Positions 1-8,032 of a DNA stretch of 64,000 nucleotides are shown here, in pieces; within the stretch, counting starts at the first letter, position 1, and the number at the start of each line of letters is the position of its first letter. The notes beneath the pieces were generated by a model. The model made no database searches, was not told the DNA's origin, and saw only the letters and a list, made by a program, of their open reading frames with translations. The stretch covers positions 1-64,000 of the forward strand of contig CANQAD010000001.1 in assembly GCA_947588735.1 (NCBI GenBank), given 5' to 3'. A program made the translations under genes and the position numbers. The stretch comes from an uncultured Akkermansia sp. (GTDB taxonomy: Bacteria; Verrucomicrobiota; Verrucomicrobiia; Verrucomicrobiales; Akkermansiaceae).

Positions 1-84
1 ACGATTGACGATTGACGATTGACGATTGACGATTGACGATTGACGATTGACGATTGACGATTGACGATTGACGATTGACGATTT
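1..84 (+). repeat. Tandem 7-bp repeat array (ACGATTG)
   Basis: About twelve contiguous copies of a 7-bp unit run from the first base of the window and probably continue to the left. The same heptad occurs once to three times inside every R1 and R2 element in this window, so this looks like local expansion by slippage inside an R1 element rather than an independent satellite. There are no spacers, so it is not a CRISPR array. Confidence 0.9.
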
Positions 85-440
85 GGGGAATTTGTGCGCT
101 GGCGCGCGGGGAGGCGGAGCTGGAGCGACGGGGGAGGGCGGAACCGCGGGCTGGGGCGGTTAGAAAGCGGCGGGGGGAGCGCAAGTGGATTTTCGATTGA
201 CGAGTTACGATGACGATTTGGGAAATTTGCGCGCTGGCTCGCGGGGAGGCGGAGCTGGAGCAACGGGGGAGGGCGGAACCGCGGGCTGGGGTGGTTAGAA
301 AGCGGCGGGGGAGCGCAAGTGGATTTTCGATTGACGAGTTACGATTGACGATTTGGGGAATTCGCGCGCTGGCGCGCGGGGAGGCGGAGCTGGAGCGACG
401 GGGGAAGGTGGAACCGCGGGCTGGGGTGGTTAGAAAGCGA
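81..440 (+). repeat. Three 135-bp tandem units inside R1 copy 1
   Basis: Units start at 81, 216 and 351, giving a period of exactly 135 bp twice; the third unit is truncated near 440. Each begins ATTTGGGGAA or close to it, followed by a GC hairpin, a purine-rich GGGGAGGCGGAGC segment and GGTTAGAAAGC. Related two-unit versions occur at 3105-3340 and, inverted, inside the R1 copy at 55824-56193. Confidence 0.85.
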
Positions 441-792
441 AGTGGAATTTTTGAAGACGAGATGCGATGATCAAGGGAAAGCATCCGGAGTGATGCCATG
501 CCGGGTTGACTCAGCGCCGCCCCATCGGCGCTTGCCTCGGGGTCGCCTCACGACTCTTGCCTCAAACTCGCCTCGCGAGTTTTGCCTCGCAGTCGCCTCA
601 CGACTTCTCACCCCTGCGAGGCAAAAGCTGCGCTTTTGGCCAAACTGCCATACAGCCGTCGGCAGTTTTCGCCCCTGCGGGCTGACTTCCTTCTTTTGTC
701 CGTAGAAAACGCATGCGAAATGGGGTTGAATGATCCCGGAGAATATTTTATTGGGGCACGTGCGGTTTGCTCTGGACGGAGCGATATTTTTC

Positions 793-821
793 TTGAAAAA
801 AAGGAGCTGACGTGGTAGAGA
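793..821 (+). promoter_or_regulatory. Candidate promoter of the PiT gene
   Basis: TTGAAA (793-798), a 17-bp spacer and TAGAGA (816-821). The start codon follows 12 nt after the -10 box. A purine-rich GAGGAG overlaps this interval and could serve as ribosome binding site if transcription starts early. Confidence 0.4.
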
Positions 822-833
822 GGAGCCGAACAC

Positions 834-3041
834 ATGGATCCGATATACTACGTTATCTACGGCGTGCTGCTGCTGCTGTCAGTATTTGGACTGAAGGTAG
901 GGGTAAGCAACGATGCAGCGAACTTTTTAAACTCATCGCTTGGATGTCGCGCCGGCTCGTTCTATACGGTGGTAGCCGTGGCTGCGGCGGGGGTGTTGCT
1001 GGGGGCAAGTTTTTCCAGCGGGATGATGGAGGTGGCGCGCAGTGGCGTGTTCAACCCGCGCATGTTCAATTTTCACGAGGTGATGCTTTTGTTCCTGGCG
1101 GTAATGATTTCCAATGTCATTTTGCTGGATGTGTACAACACGCTGGGACTGCCGACCTCAACCACTATTTCACTTGTGTTCGCCTTGCTGGGATCGTCCA
1201 TCGGCATGGCCGTGTACAGCAAAGACATTGCCACAGACGATGCGCCTCTGGCAGCCTACATCAACACGAGTAACGCTTTTGCCATTGTGGTCGCCATCTT
1301 CGTTTCGGTGATTATCGCCTTTACGCTCGGCTCTGCCATCATGTGGTTTGCGCGCTTGCTTTTCAGCTTCCGCTACACACGAGCTTACAGGTACATAGGT
1401 CCGCTCTGGTGCGGCTCTGCGCTCACGGCCATCACCTATTTTGCCATTTTCAAGGGGCTCAAGGACAGTTCCATGCTTTCCCCTGAGATGAAACAAGTGT
1501 TGAATGCGGATGCGGGTGTCGCCATGGCCTGGTGCTGGGTAGCGTGGCTTATCGTGATGGCTTTCTTGCAATACGTGTGTCGCGTGAATACGCTGCGCAT
1601 CGCGGTGCTCAGCGGAACGGGCGCGCTGGCGCTGGCTTTTGCCGGCAATGACCTGGTGAACTTCATCGGCGTATTCATGGCGGCGCAGACGAGTATGGAT
1701 ATTGCCGCAAATCACGTGGGGGAGGTTTCCGGCATCATGATGAACGAGCTGGCCGATACGGCGATTCAGGCCAACCCACTCTACCTGCTCGCGGCGGGCC
1801 TCATCATGGTGGCATCGCTCTTTTTTTCAAAAAACGCGCGCAAAGTGACGGAAACAGAGCTCAAACTCTCCTCTTCCAACACCGGGAAGGAGCGCTTTGG
1901 CTCGAGCCTGCCCGCTCGCGTGATGGTTCGATACGCCCTCAATACAGCACGTTTTATTGAACGCGTCACCCCGCGAGGCGTTGCAAACTTTGTCGGACGG
2001 CGCTTTGCACCTCTCCCGCCGGAGGAGGAGACAGGCGCCAACTATGATCTCGTGCGCGGGTCAGTGAACCTGACTACTGCCGCATTGCTCATTTCCGTTG
2101 CTACATCCATGAAAATGCCTCTCTCCACCACCTACGTTACCTTCATGGTCGCCATGGGGTCTTCTCTGGCGGATCGAGCTTGGGGGCGCGACAGCGCGGT
2201 GTACCGCATTACCGGCGTGTTGACGGTGACGGGCGGTTGGTTTTTGACGGCAATTGGCGCGTGTCTGGCCTCGTTCTGCGTTGCATTGGTGCTGGCCTAC
2301 GGAGGCATATGGGCGGTGATTGGGATGATTGTTTTGGCAGTGGGACTGCTGGTGCGGTCCACATTTCTTGCTCACAGCGATCGCCAGGAGTACAAACTGC
2401 TGGATGTGAACAGGGACTCTCAGGTGCATGAATACGGCGCAGCGGCGGCCGGGCGGTTGGGACGCATGGTGGGCATCTACAATGCCATGGTGAAAGCGTT
2501 GCTGGTGGAAGATCGTGATTCGTTGAAGCGCCTGCGCAAGAAAACACGCTCCATCAAGCAGGACTTGAAGCTCGTGAAGGAAAATGAGGTATTGCCGACA
2601 CTTGCCGCTATCCCGAAAGAGCAGGCCGATCGCGGTCAGCTCATCTTCCGCATTGTTGAAATTTCTCTCTCCACCTGCGACTGTTTGCTCACTCTCGTGA
2701 AGGCTGCCTACAATCACATCGACAACAATCACACCGGCCTCAACGACGCCCAGGCAAAAGACCTGCTCGCTCTCACTGGCAAGATTGGTCGCTTTTACCC
2801 GAACATACTGGATATGCTCAAGGCGGCGGACTACACAGGCATTGACGAGCTGCTCGTCGGTACTGAGGAGCTTGGACAGGAATTTGCCGACTGCATTACT
2901 CGCCACCTCATGCACAATGCATCAGACGAAAGTGGCATGCGCACCGGCATTCTTTATCTCACTCTTCTCAATGAAACGCGCGCCATGGTAAGCCACGCAT
3001 TTGCGTTGATTCGCCGCATCGAAGAGCTTTACAAAGGTTGA
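834..3041 (+). CDS. PiT-family inorganic phosphate transporter with C-terminal PhoU-like domain
   Basis: This 735-residue inner-membrane protein probably imports phosphate with a coupling cation. Both signature repeats of the PiT/SLC20 family are visible: GVSNDAANF at residues 23-31 and GNDLVNF starting near residue 271. About ten hydrophobic segments surround them. The last 200 or so residues are hydrophilic and helical with many Lys/Arg/Leu heptads, resembling a PhoU/DUF47 regulatory domain, as in the long PiT proteins of Bacteroidota. The chosen ATG at 834 has a GAGGAG about 8-17 nt upstream. No other pst or pho gene is next to it. The family is certain; the substrate (phosphate rather than sulfate) and the regulatory role of the tail are inference. 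Confidence 0.9.
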   Translation: MDPIYYVIYGVLLLLSVFGLKVGVSNDAANFLNSSLGCRAGSFYTVVAVAAAGVLLGASFSSGMMEVARSGVFNPRMFNFHEVMLLFLAVMISNVILLDVYNTLGLPTSTTISLVFALLGSSIGMAVYSKDIATDDAPLAAYINTSNAFAIVVAIFVSVIIAFTLGSAIMWFARLLFSFRYTRAYRYIGPLWCGSALTAITYFAIFKGLKDSSMLSPEMKQVLNADAGVAMAWCWVAWLIVMAFLQYVCRVNTLRIAVLSGTGALALAFAGNDLVNFIGVFMAAQTSMDIAANHVGEVSGIMMNELADTAIQANPLYLLAAGLIMVASLFFSKNARKVTETELKLSSSNTGKERFGSSLPARVMVRYALNTARFIERVTPRGVANFVGRRFAPLPPEEETGANYDLVRGSVNLTTAALLISVATSMKMPLSTTYVTFMVAMGSSLADRAWGRDSAVYRITGVLTVTGGWFLTAIGACLASFCVALVLAYGGIWAVIGMIVLAVGLLVRSTFLAHSDRQEYKLLDVNRDSQVHEYGAAAAGRLGRMVGIYNAMVKALLVEDRDSLKRLRKKTRSIKQDLKLVKENEVLPTLAAIPKEQADRGQLIFRIVEISLSTCDCLLTLVKAAYNHIDNNHTGLNDAQAKDLLALTGKIGRFYPNILDMLKAADYTGIDELLVGTEELGQEFADCITRHLMHNASDESGMRTGILYLTLLNETRAMVSHAFALIRRIEELYKG

Positions 3042-3083
3042 TATTCGCTTTGCGGCAGATCCAATGAGACATTGACCATTTTC

Positions 3084-3345
3084 GATTTTCGATTTTCGAT
3101 TGACGATTTGGGAAGATAGCGAGCCGGAGGCTCGGAAAATGCGGAGCGTGAGCGACGGGGAAGGGTGGAACCGCGCGCGGGGGTAGTTAGAAAGCGGCGG
3201 GGGAGCGGAGCGGGAGCACAAGGGGATTTTCGATTGACGAGTTACGAACTACGATTTGGAAAATTTGCGCGCTGGCGCGCGGGGAGGCGGGGCGGGAGCG
3301 AGAGGGGAATTATCGCGGGCGACTGTTGGTTCGAAAGGGGAGAGG
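3084..3345 (+). mobile_element. R1-type internal fragment without recognisable ends
   Basis: This fills most of the 391-bp gap between the convergent PiT and exonuclease genes. It contains TTCGATT repeats, then two units like those at 81-440: one with the hairpin GAGCC-GGA-GGCTC near 3120 and a second from about 3254 with GCGCGC-TG-GCGCGC. Neither CACGTG-type terminus is present. The remaining 3346-3432 holds a GTGTCC direct repeat and a GGTTCG/CGAACC inverted pair but no gene. Confidence 0.6.
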
Positions 3346-3432
3346 GTTGGACCAAGCCGTGTCCACGGCGTGTCCGAACCATTTTTTGAAGCGGCACCCT
3401 GCATGATGCCAAAGTAGGCGTGGGAGGAGACT

Positions 3433-4011
3433 TTATCCTTCCCAATCATCCATCCAATCCACATCAATTTTCGTTTCCTTGCTGTTTTTGTCAATGTAGA
3501 GCACGTAGCCGTTTTTCACTCCAAACTGATGCACGGCCATGGTTACTTTGACGTCGTAACAGCAGTATTTTGCTATGTCGAGCAGGCGTTGAGGGTCTTT
3601 TGACTTCACATATTCGCTCCACCATTGGAGAGCATCGGTCCCCTCGGCGGTTTTGGTGCACCCTCCGAGCGTGGGTCGAGCCACGGCATCGAGTCTGAGG
3701 CGGTGGCCGAGGCGCTCGGAGAGGTAGAGGCAGATATCGAGATTATGGGTCATTTCTGACACAGTCCAGAAGGTGAAGGGCTGGAGGACCCCGTAGTCGA
3801 AGTTGATGTGATTGTAGCCAACGACGAGGTCGGCCTGTTGGAGCTGGTTGATAAGATCCGCTGCCCGATCCTCGGTGTAGATGGAGTAGGCGTTGAGAGC
3901 AGTGGAAAACGTGACGCCGACGGACATGCCCATTTTAGCGGTTTCGTGCCAGCCACCGACTGCGGCGGCGGAGCGGCGGGTTTCCAGGTCGAAATAAACG
4001 ATATTTTTCAT
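3433..4011 (-). CDS. DEDD-type 3'-5' exonuclease / RNase H-like domain protein
   Basis: This 192-residue protein opens with VYFDLET, the exonuclease motif I (Asp and Glu as metal ligands), followed by YNHINFDYGVL, which fits motif II, and DIAKYCCYDVKVT near the C-terminus, which fits motif III. It therefore looks like a stand-alone RNase H-fold nuclease of the YprB-like/predicted 3'-5' exonuclease type. Its substrate is unknown. I chose the ATG at 4011, which overlaps the trmL stop codon in an ATGA arrangement; a longer frame upstream only reads through trmL out of frame. It is the last gene of the minus-strand unit with the AsmA-like, IF-1-like and trmL genes. Confidence 0.65.
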   Translation of the reverse strand: MKNIVYFDLETRRSAAAVGGWHETAKMGMSVGVTFSTALNAYSIYTEDRAADLINQLQQADLVVGYNHINFDYGVLQPFTFWTVSEMTHNLDICLYLSERLGHRLRLDAVARPTLGGCTKTAEGTDALQWWSEYVKSKDPQRLLDIAKYCCYDVKVTMAVHQFGVKNGYVLYIDKNSKETKIDVDWMDDWEG

Positions 4012-4475
4012 GATGGGAGGGAGAGTCGGCGCATGACCTCGTAGAGAGCGATGGCCACGGCGGTGGAGAGATTGAGCGACCGGGCGAATTGGCCGGGCAT
4101 GGGGATGCGCAGAGCCTGTTGAGCGTGCCGGGCGAGCATGCTTTCCGGGAGCCCACGGGATTCTGCGCCGAAAACGAGGTAATCCCCATCGCACAGAGTC
4201 AGGGAGGGCTCCCACAGACTTCGCCCAGCCTTAGTGGAAAACAACCAAAACTGAGCTTTTGGGGCGGCCGCAGCACGCAAATCCTCCATGCTGTCCCACA
4301 GCTTCAAATCCACATGTTTCCAGTAGTCCAGCCCGGTGCGGCGCAAGTGTTTTTCGTCCAAGCTGAAACCCAGGTGCCGAATGAGGTGCAGTCGCGAACC
4401 CGTGGCAACCGCGAGTCGGCCTGCTGCACCGGCATTGTGCGGTATTTCCGGGTGGTGTAATACGATGTGGAGCAT
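4008..4475 (-). CDS. trmL: tRNA (cytidine/uridine-34-2'-O)-methyltransferase TrmL
   Basis: This 155-residue SPOUT (trefoil-knot) methyltransferase methylates the wobble ribose of tRNA-Leu isoacceptors in the cytoplasm. The family signatures are present: IPHNAGAAGR near the N-terminus, FGAESRGLP in the middle and IPMPGQFARSLNLSTAVAIALYE at the C-terminus, which form the S-adenosylmethionine knot. Length is typical for TrmL. The first motif reads NAG where most TrmL proteins have NTG. It starts 15 nt after the IF-1-like gene and overlaps the exonuclease gene by 4 nt, so the two are probably translationally coupled. Confidence 0.9.
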   Translation of the reverse strand: MLHIVLHHPEIPHNAGAAGRLAVATGSRLHLIRHLGFSLDEKHLRRTGLDYWKHVDLKLWDSMEDLRAAAAPKAQFWLFSTKAGRSLWEPSLTLCDGDYLVFGAESRGLPESMLARHAQQALRIPMPGQFARSLNLSTAVAIALYEVMRRLSLPS

Positions 4476-4490
4476 GAGGCGGAGCCGAGG

Positions 4491-4739
4491 TTATTTTGGC
4501 AGGCGTGCGATGATGCGAGCGCAATCGAAGTCTGCAGGACTCAGAGTAAGTTGCACCCTGTCGCCGCAATGCAAGGTTCCCACATGTTCAGCGGTGTGCC
4601 GTTGCATGTATGCCACGGCGCTTTTCCCGTTTGGAAGGAGGGCACGGCAGGCGAAGCCGGTCAAAGGCTCGGAGATGGTGCCTACGGTCTCGATGGTTTG
4701 AGCCGGGTACGCTGCGACTAGTTTCTTTTTCGTGTGCAT
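4491..4739 (-). CDS. Divergent translation initiation factor IF-1-like S1-domain protein
   Basis: This 82-residue protein has the OB/S1 layout of IF-1. The stretches ALLPNGKSAVAYMQ, HVGTLHCGDRVQLTLSP and ARIIARL align by eye with the IF-1 core motifs LPNG, GDRV and LSP-D-RI. Sequence identity is clearly low for such a conserved factor, so it may be a paralogue rather than the main infA. The ATG at 4739 is preferred because GAGAGG lies 11 nt upstream; a GTG at 4751 would extend it by four residues but has no ribosome binding site. It sits between the AsmA-like and trmL genes, with 15-nt gaps on either side. Confidence 0.65.
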   Translation of the reverse strand: MHTKKKLVAAYPAQTIETVGTISEPLTGFACRALLPNGKSAVAYMQRHTAEHVGTLHCGDRVQLTLSPADFDCARIIARLPK

Positions 4740-4754
4740 AGAGCTCGTCACCTC

Positions 4755-6359
4755 TCAGAAGAAAAGGTTCAATCCCTTTTGGACAGCCTCCTTTGCTTTG
4801 TCGATGGGGTTGGGGGTGGGAGATTTTTCCCTGCCGTGCTCATCGTCGCTGTCCTGCTGCCGTTCTTGTGAGTCGGGGGGTATCAGATTTGCGGGGATAA
4901 AGGTACTCAGCACGCCGCGCAAGGATTGTACTGCTGAGCCGGAGATGGAGGAAATACACTGCGGCAGCACTGTGGCCAGGCGCACAGAGAGATCCTCGTG
5001 CGGGTCATCCAGAGTGCCGCTCAGATTCACGTGCAGCCATGCGTAGTCCGGCAATTCTGGCATCGCATTGAAGAGCCGGGCCGCCAGCGGTGTGTCGGCC
5101 AGACCGAGTTGGGTGAGGAGCTGTTTCGGCACGCCCACGCGCAGCGTACCGGAAAGCGAGCCGTCCTGTCCTGTGATCACGCGTCCACGGACGACGAGCA
5201 CTCCACCTTGCGCGCGCACGTCAATATCATCCCACAACCAAGCTCTGTGGATGTTGTGTTGGGCGTCCGAGTAGGGGAAACTGATCTTGCAGTCGGCTTT
5301 TTCGATTTTGAGCGTGCGGTAGGGAGACGTGCCGTGGAAGTCCAGTTCGGAGAGGATCGGCAGCCCTTCCACCACACCATCCTCCAGCCGCAGCTCTCCG
5401 TGAGCCTCCCACGCTTCATTCACGTGCCCGGTGAAGTCAAGGTGGCCGACCAGCGCGCCCGTCAGCTTCTTTCGCCAATCACTATGGAGCAGACGCTCCA
5501 CATTGGCACGCCGGATGTCTGCATGTGCGGTCCACTTTCCGCTTTTCGGCTTGTACTGCGCTACGGCGCGGATATCCCCGGGTGAAAGGAGCACGCGGCA
5601 CGAGGTGAGCGTCACCTCGTCTGCAGTCCAACGGATGGCGGCGGATTTTACACCGCTTTCCCTCAGCCAGGAGAAGGGAGAAACAACTCGCCCGTTTTCA
5701 ATGGCAAGCGTCCATGCATCCCTTCCGCCTTCAGGGTAGGGTGTAGCGACCAGACGGTAACCTTTCAGACCGTACTCGCGGTTGGAGAGAACGATGGTTG
5801 TGTCCGCATAATGCGCTTCAAAGGAGTGAGCCTGCACGCTCTTGAAGAAGGCGCGTTGCCTGGAGGCCGTGGGGCGTGGTGCTGCGGTCGTTCGGGGGGG
5901 CTTTTGCCGCGAGGGTGAAGAGGTGTCAGATTTCGCTGGGGGCGTTTGTGCTTCACCGGGACGAATCACGAGTCGCAACTCCTCGGCAGAGAACTGCCGC
6001 ATGCGCAGAATTCGCCGGAACAAGGCCCAGCGGTCCAGTCCCACATGCAGCTTGCCAACGCTTAGCTCATCAAAAAATTTGGCTTTGCGCAGCGTGAATT
6101 CGGGCAGGGTGATCTTCCCGCCGTCCACCTGTAAATTTTCCGGGATGCTGACCTCCTGCGCCTGGACGGCATGTTTCATGTAATCGCCGATTTTTTCCCG
6201 GAATCCATCCCCCTGCAACCAATGGAGCAAGGACACGTACGCCACCACGAGCAAAACAGCGATGCTCACCACAGCCACGGCAAGACCTGTCATGATGCAT
6301 CGCGCGTTACGTCTGTTAGGCTGTTTGGTCAAAAAATCCCCTCGTTTCCTGCGTGCCAT
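4755..6359 (-). CDS. AsmA-like membrane-anchored protein
   Basis: This 534-residue protein has a basic N-terminus, one transmembrane helix at about residues 24-45 and a long predicted periplasmic part. That part begins with a segment on basal membrane distance (GDGFREKIGDYM) typical of AsmA proteins and has a Pro/Ser/Thr-rich linker near residues 135-165. The C-terminal half has repeated beta-type segments (GELRLEDGVVEGLP, LHVNLSGTLDDP) resembling the AsmA_2/DUF3971 type. Such proteins are linked to outer-membrane lipid transport, which here is inference. A promoter-like TTGATA/TAAATA pair ends 9 nt before the ATG and no Shine-Dalgarno is visible. It is the first gene of the minus-strand unit. 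Confidence 0.55.
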   Translation of the reverse strand: MARRKRGDFLTKQPNRRNARCIMTGLAVAVVSIAVLLVVAYVSLLHWLQGDGFREKIGDYMKHAVQAQEVSIPENLQVDGGKITLPEFTLRKAKFFDELSVGKLHVGLDRWALFRRILRMRQFSAEELRLVIRPGEAQTPPAKSDTSSPSRQKPPRTTAAPRPTASRQRAFFKSVQAHSFEAHYADTTIVLSNREYGLKGYRLVATPYPEGGRDAWTLAIENGRVVSPFSWLRESGVKSAAIRWTADEVTLTSCRVLLSPGDIRAVAQYKPKSGKWTAHADIRRANVERLLHSDWRKKLTGALVGHLDFTGHVNEAWEAHGELRLEDGVVEGLPILSELDFHGTSPYRTLKIEKADCKISFPYSDAQHNIHRAWLWDDIDVRAQGGVLVVRGRVITGQDGSLSGTLRVGVPKQLLTQLGLADTPLAARLFNAMPELPDYAWLHVNLSGTLDDPHEDLSVRLATVLPQCISSISGSAVQSLRGVLSTFIPANLIPPDSQERQQDSDDEHGREKSPTPNPIDKAKEAVQKGLNLFF

Positions 6360-6368
6360 GACGAACTT

Positions 6369-6398
6369 TATTTACCACATGCAGGCGGACCATATCAA
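6369..6398 (-). promoter_or_regulatory. Candidate promoter of the AsmA-like operon
   Basis: Read on the minus strand: TTGATA (6398-6393), an 18-bp spacer and TAAATA (6374-6369). The -10 box ends 9 nt before the start codon, so the transcript would be almost leaderless. Confidence 0.4.
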
Positions 6399-6447
6399 GC
6401 GAAAACTCTGTCCATTTCCTTAAAATCGGCTCAGCGCGATGTGCAGA

Positions 6448-6530
6448 GTAACCGCACGAGGAAGTGCGGTTGCTATTGGCGATTGACGAATGACGATTTG
6501 CAATGTTGATGGTGTGCGTATTGTGCAGAT
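6448..6530 (+). mobile_element. R2 element fragment (left end only)
   Basis: The segment begins with an AACCGCAC-GAGGA-GTGCGGTT hairpin, continues with TTGCTATTGGCGATTGACG and ends with GTGTGCGTATTGTGCAG. This matches the left 80 or so bases of the R2 copies at 33128, 36868 and 49574; the hairpin keeps its pairing although one base pair differs. The remainder of the element is absent. The rest of the 6360-6744 gap contains promoter-like sequences only. Confidence 0.6.
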
Positions 6531-6744
6531 ATGTCCGGAAACGGACGTGATCTGACGGCTGAAGCGTTTTCTCCACTTTTCCACTTCATCCAGATACGTT
6601 TGTCCCGGGGAAATCCCGAGGCGGATTGAGTCTCGCCTGTCCCATCGATTTTTCCTTGATTAAAAAAAATGGAGAAAAGTGCATTTCTGAGTTGACTCCT
6701 GAGCCTCACTGTGATTGAATACGGATGAGAAATCTCTCTACACC

Positions 6745-6918
6745 ATGAAAGCAGTTACTCTCATTTCCATTTTACTCGGTTCCGTAGCGCTTTCCTCGTG
6801 CTGCTGCCAGTCACAGCCTGCGCCGCCGCTGCGTCCCATGCCGAAGAATTTGGTGAACGACATGCCGCAAGCTCCGTATGTGGAGCCTGTGAAGGTGTTC
6901 ACGCAAAAGGGTAAATAA
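6745..6918 (+). CDS. Small secreted lipoprotein
   Basis: This 57-residue protein has a signal peptide (MKAVTLISILLGSVAL) and the lipobox LSSC with cysteine at residue 18, followed by CC and a short Pro-rich tail. It should be lipidated and held in the inner or outer membrane. I chose the ATG at 6745; an upstream TTG in frame would add ten polar residues before the signal. A weak TTGACT/TTGAAT promoter pair lies at 6692-6720. A strong terminator at 6986-7020 separates it from the ExbB operon, so it is a single-gene unit. Function is not recognisable. Confidence 0.6.
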   Translation: MKAVTLISILLGSVALSSCCCQSQPAPPLRPMPKNLVNDMPQAPYVEPVKVFTQKGK

Positions 6919-6985
6919 GCCTGTATCAGCACTGCTCCGGACATCGCAGAGGAATGCTGCGGTGCGTCTGCCGGGCCCTTTTCCC

Positions 6986-7020
6986 GGAATCGCTGCCAGA
7001 AACAGCGGTTCCTTTTTTTT
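6986..7020 (+). terminator. Rho-independent terminator
   Basis: A 10-bp stem GGAATCGCTG/CAGCGGTTCC (one G-U pair) with a 7-nt loop is followed directly by eight T residues. It ends the small lipoprotein transcript. Confidence 0.85.
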
Positions 7021-7051
7021 GAAAAAAATACTGGAGGTCTGCAAATCTTTC

Positions 7052-7080
7052 TTGCATTCCCGTCCGTTTTGGGTTAAAAA
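7052..7080 (+). promoter_or_regulatory. Candidate promoter of the exbB-exbD operon
   Basis: TTGCAT (7052-7057), a 17-bp spacer and TAAAAA (7075-7080), 23 nt upstream of the ExbB start and downstream of a strong terminator. Confidence 0.45.
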
Positions 7081-7103
7081 GTATCTCGTCAATTCTGCAC
7101 AGA

Positions 7104-7934
7104 ATGAGTTTCACTACCATGAAAACGATTATTACCCGCATTGGTCTCCGTGCCTTTTCCCTTGGAATGGCTGCCTTGTTCATGATGCCTGCCGCGTTCG
7201 CCCAGGAGGCGGAGGGCGGGGCTGTTGCCCAGAAGTCCATGTTGGACAAATGGGTGATAGATGGAGGATGGACGATGATTCCGCTCGTGGTGTTGCTTGC
7301 CGCTACGATTTTCCTGATTGTGTTCTGCATGATGGCGCTCACTAAAGACAAATTCTGTCCGGAGGAGCTGCGCTCGCAGTTGCTTGCGCTCATGTCCGAG
7401 TGCCGGGTGCAGTCTGCCATTCAGCTTTCTACGACCAGTCCCACTTTCCTGGGGCGCCTGGTTGCATACGCTCTTCCCAACATTGATGCCAACCGCCCGG
7501 AGGACTTGGGCAAGGACGGCATCGAGGACGCCATAGCTGATTTTACGGCCAATGAGAGACCGCAGACGATGAAGTACGTGGACATGCTGGCTCTCATAGG
7601 TTCCTTGGCACCTTCCATTGGACTGTTTGGTACGGTGCAGGGCATGGTGGGCGCGTTCGCCATCCTGGCAGAATCCGGTCAGGCCGACCCCACTCAGCTG
7701 GCAAGTTCCATTTCCGTGGCACTGCTCACCACGTTCTGGGGGCTGATCGTTTCCATCATCGCCATCCCCGCTTTCTTCTTCCTCAAGAAGCATGCTCAGG
7801 CTCTTGAGTCCGACTGCGTGAACACGATTGAGGAGATGGTGAACACCTCCATCAATGTCATCAACGCCGAGGCTCAACTCGCCCGTATTCCGGAGGGATT
7901 GGACACTGGCGATGAGCAAGCAGCCGAGGCCTGA
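7104..7934 (+). CDS. exbB: MotA/TolQ/ExbB-family proton channel
   Basis: This 276-residue inner-membrane protein forms the pentameric stator of proton-motive-force-driven ExbB/TolQ motors. It has an extra N-terminal hydrophobic segment ending AAFAQ that may be a signal peptide, as in many ExbB proteins. Three transmembrane helices then follow, near residues 50-75, 165-190 and 205-230. The hallmark GLFGTVQGMVGAF lies in the second helix and LLTTFWGLIVSIIAIP in the third. A second ATG lies at 7119. Two exbD genes follow at once, so the three presumably form one complex. Assignment to ExbB rather than TolQ is by context only. Confidence 0.85.
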   Translation: MSFTTMKTIITRIGLRAFSLGMAALFMMPAAFAQEAEGGAVAQKSMLDKWVIDGGWTMIPLVVLLAATIFLIVFCMMALTKDKFCPEELRSQLLALMSECRVQSAIQLSTTSPTFLGRLVAYALPNIDANRPEDLGKDGIEDAIADFTANERPQTMKYVDMLALIGSLAPSIGLFGTVQGMVGAFAILAESGQADPTQLASSISVALLTTFWGLIVSIIAIPAFFFLKKHAQALESDCVNTIEEMVNTSINVINAEAQLARIPEGLDTGDEQAAEA

Positions 7935-8032
7935 TCCCCCGCATCGTCACAGCCCTGCGGAGCGTCGGCATTGATCTGTCGGGCTCCGCCGGCGGCAAAG
8001 TGAGTCACCCGTTTTTCGCAACTTTTAATATT

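Larger units (their letters stand above)
1..764 (+). mobile_element. R1 element copy 1 (left end outside window), with heptad array and 135-bp tandem units
   Basis: Bases 1-84 are about twelve tandem copies of the heptamer ACGATTG. Bases 81-440 hold three imperfect 135-bp GC-rich units starting at 81, 216 and 351, each with a GCGCGC/GCGCGC-type hairpin near its start. The rest (432-764) matches the other R1 copies, including a shared tract at about 463-490 (also at 31544-31571) and the right end GGGGCACGTGCG at 753-764. Bases 500-690 hold a copy-specific insert rich in small hairpins, for example AAACTGCC/GGCAGTTT, and a repeated CGCCTCACGACT. No plausible protein is encoded; the open frames exist because 135 is a multiple of three. 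The 764 end lies 28 bp before the -35 box of the PiT gene. Confidence 0.7.

Noticed and set aside
1..84. Possible CRISPR array
   Set aside because: The heptamers are contiguous with no spacers and there are no cas genes in the window.
210..470. Open frame encoding a repeated Ala/Arg/Glu-rich peptide
   Set aside because: It is the translation of the 135-bp non-coding R1 units; the period is a multiple of three, which keeps the frame open. No start signal or conserved domain.
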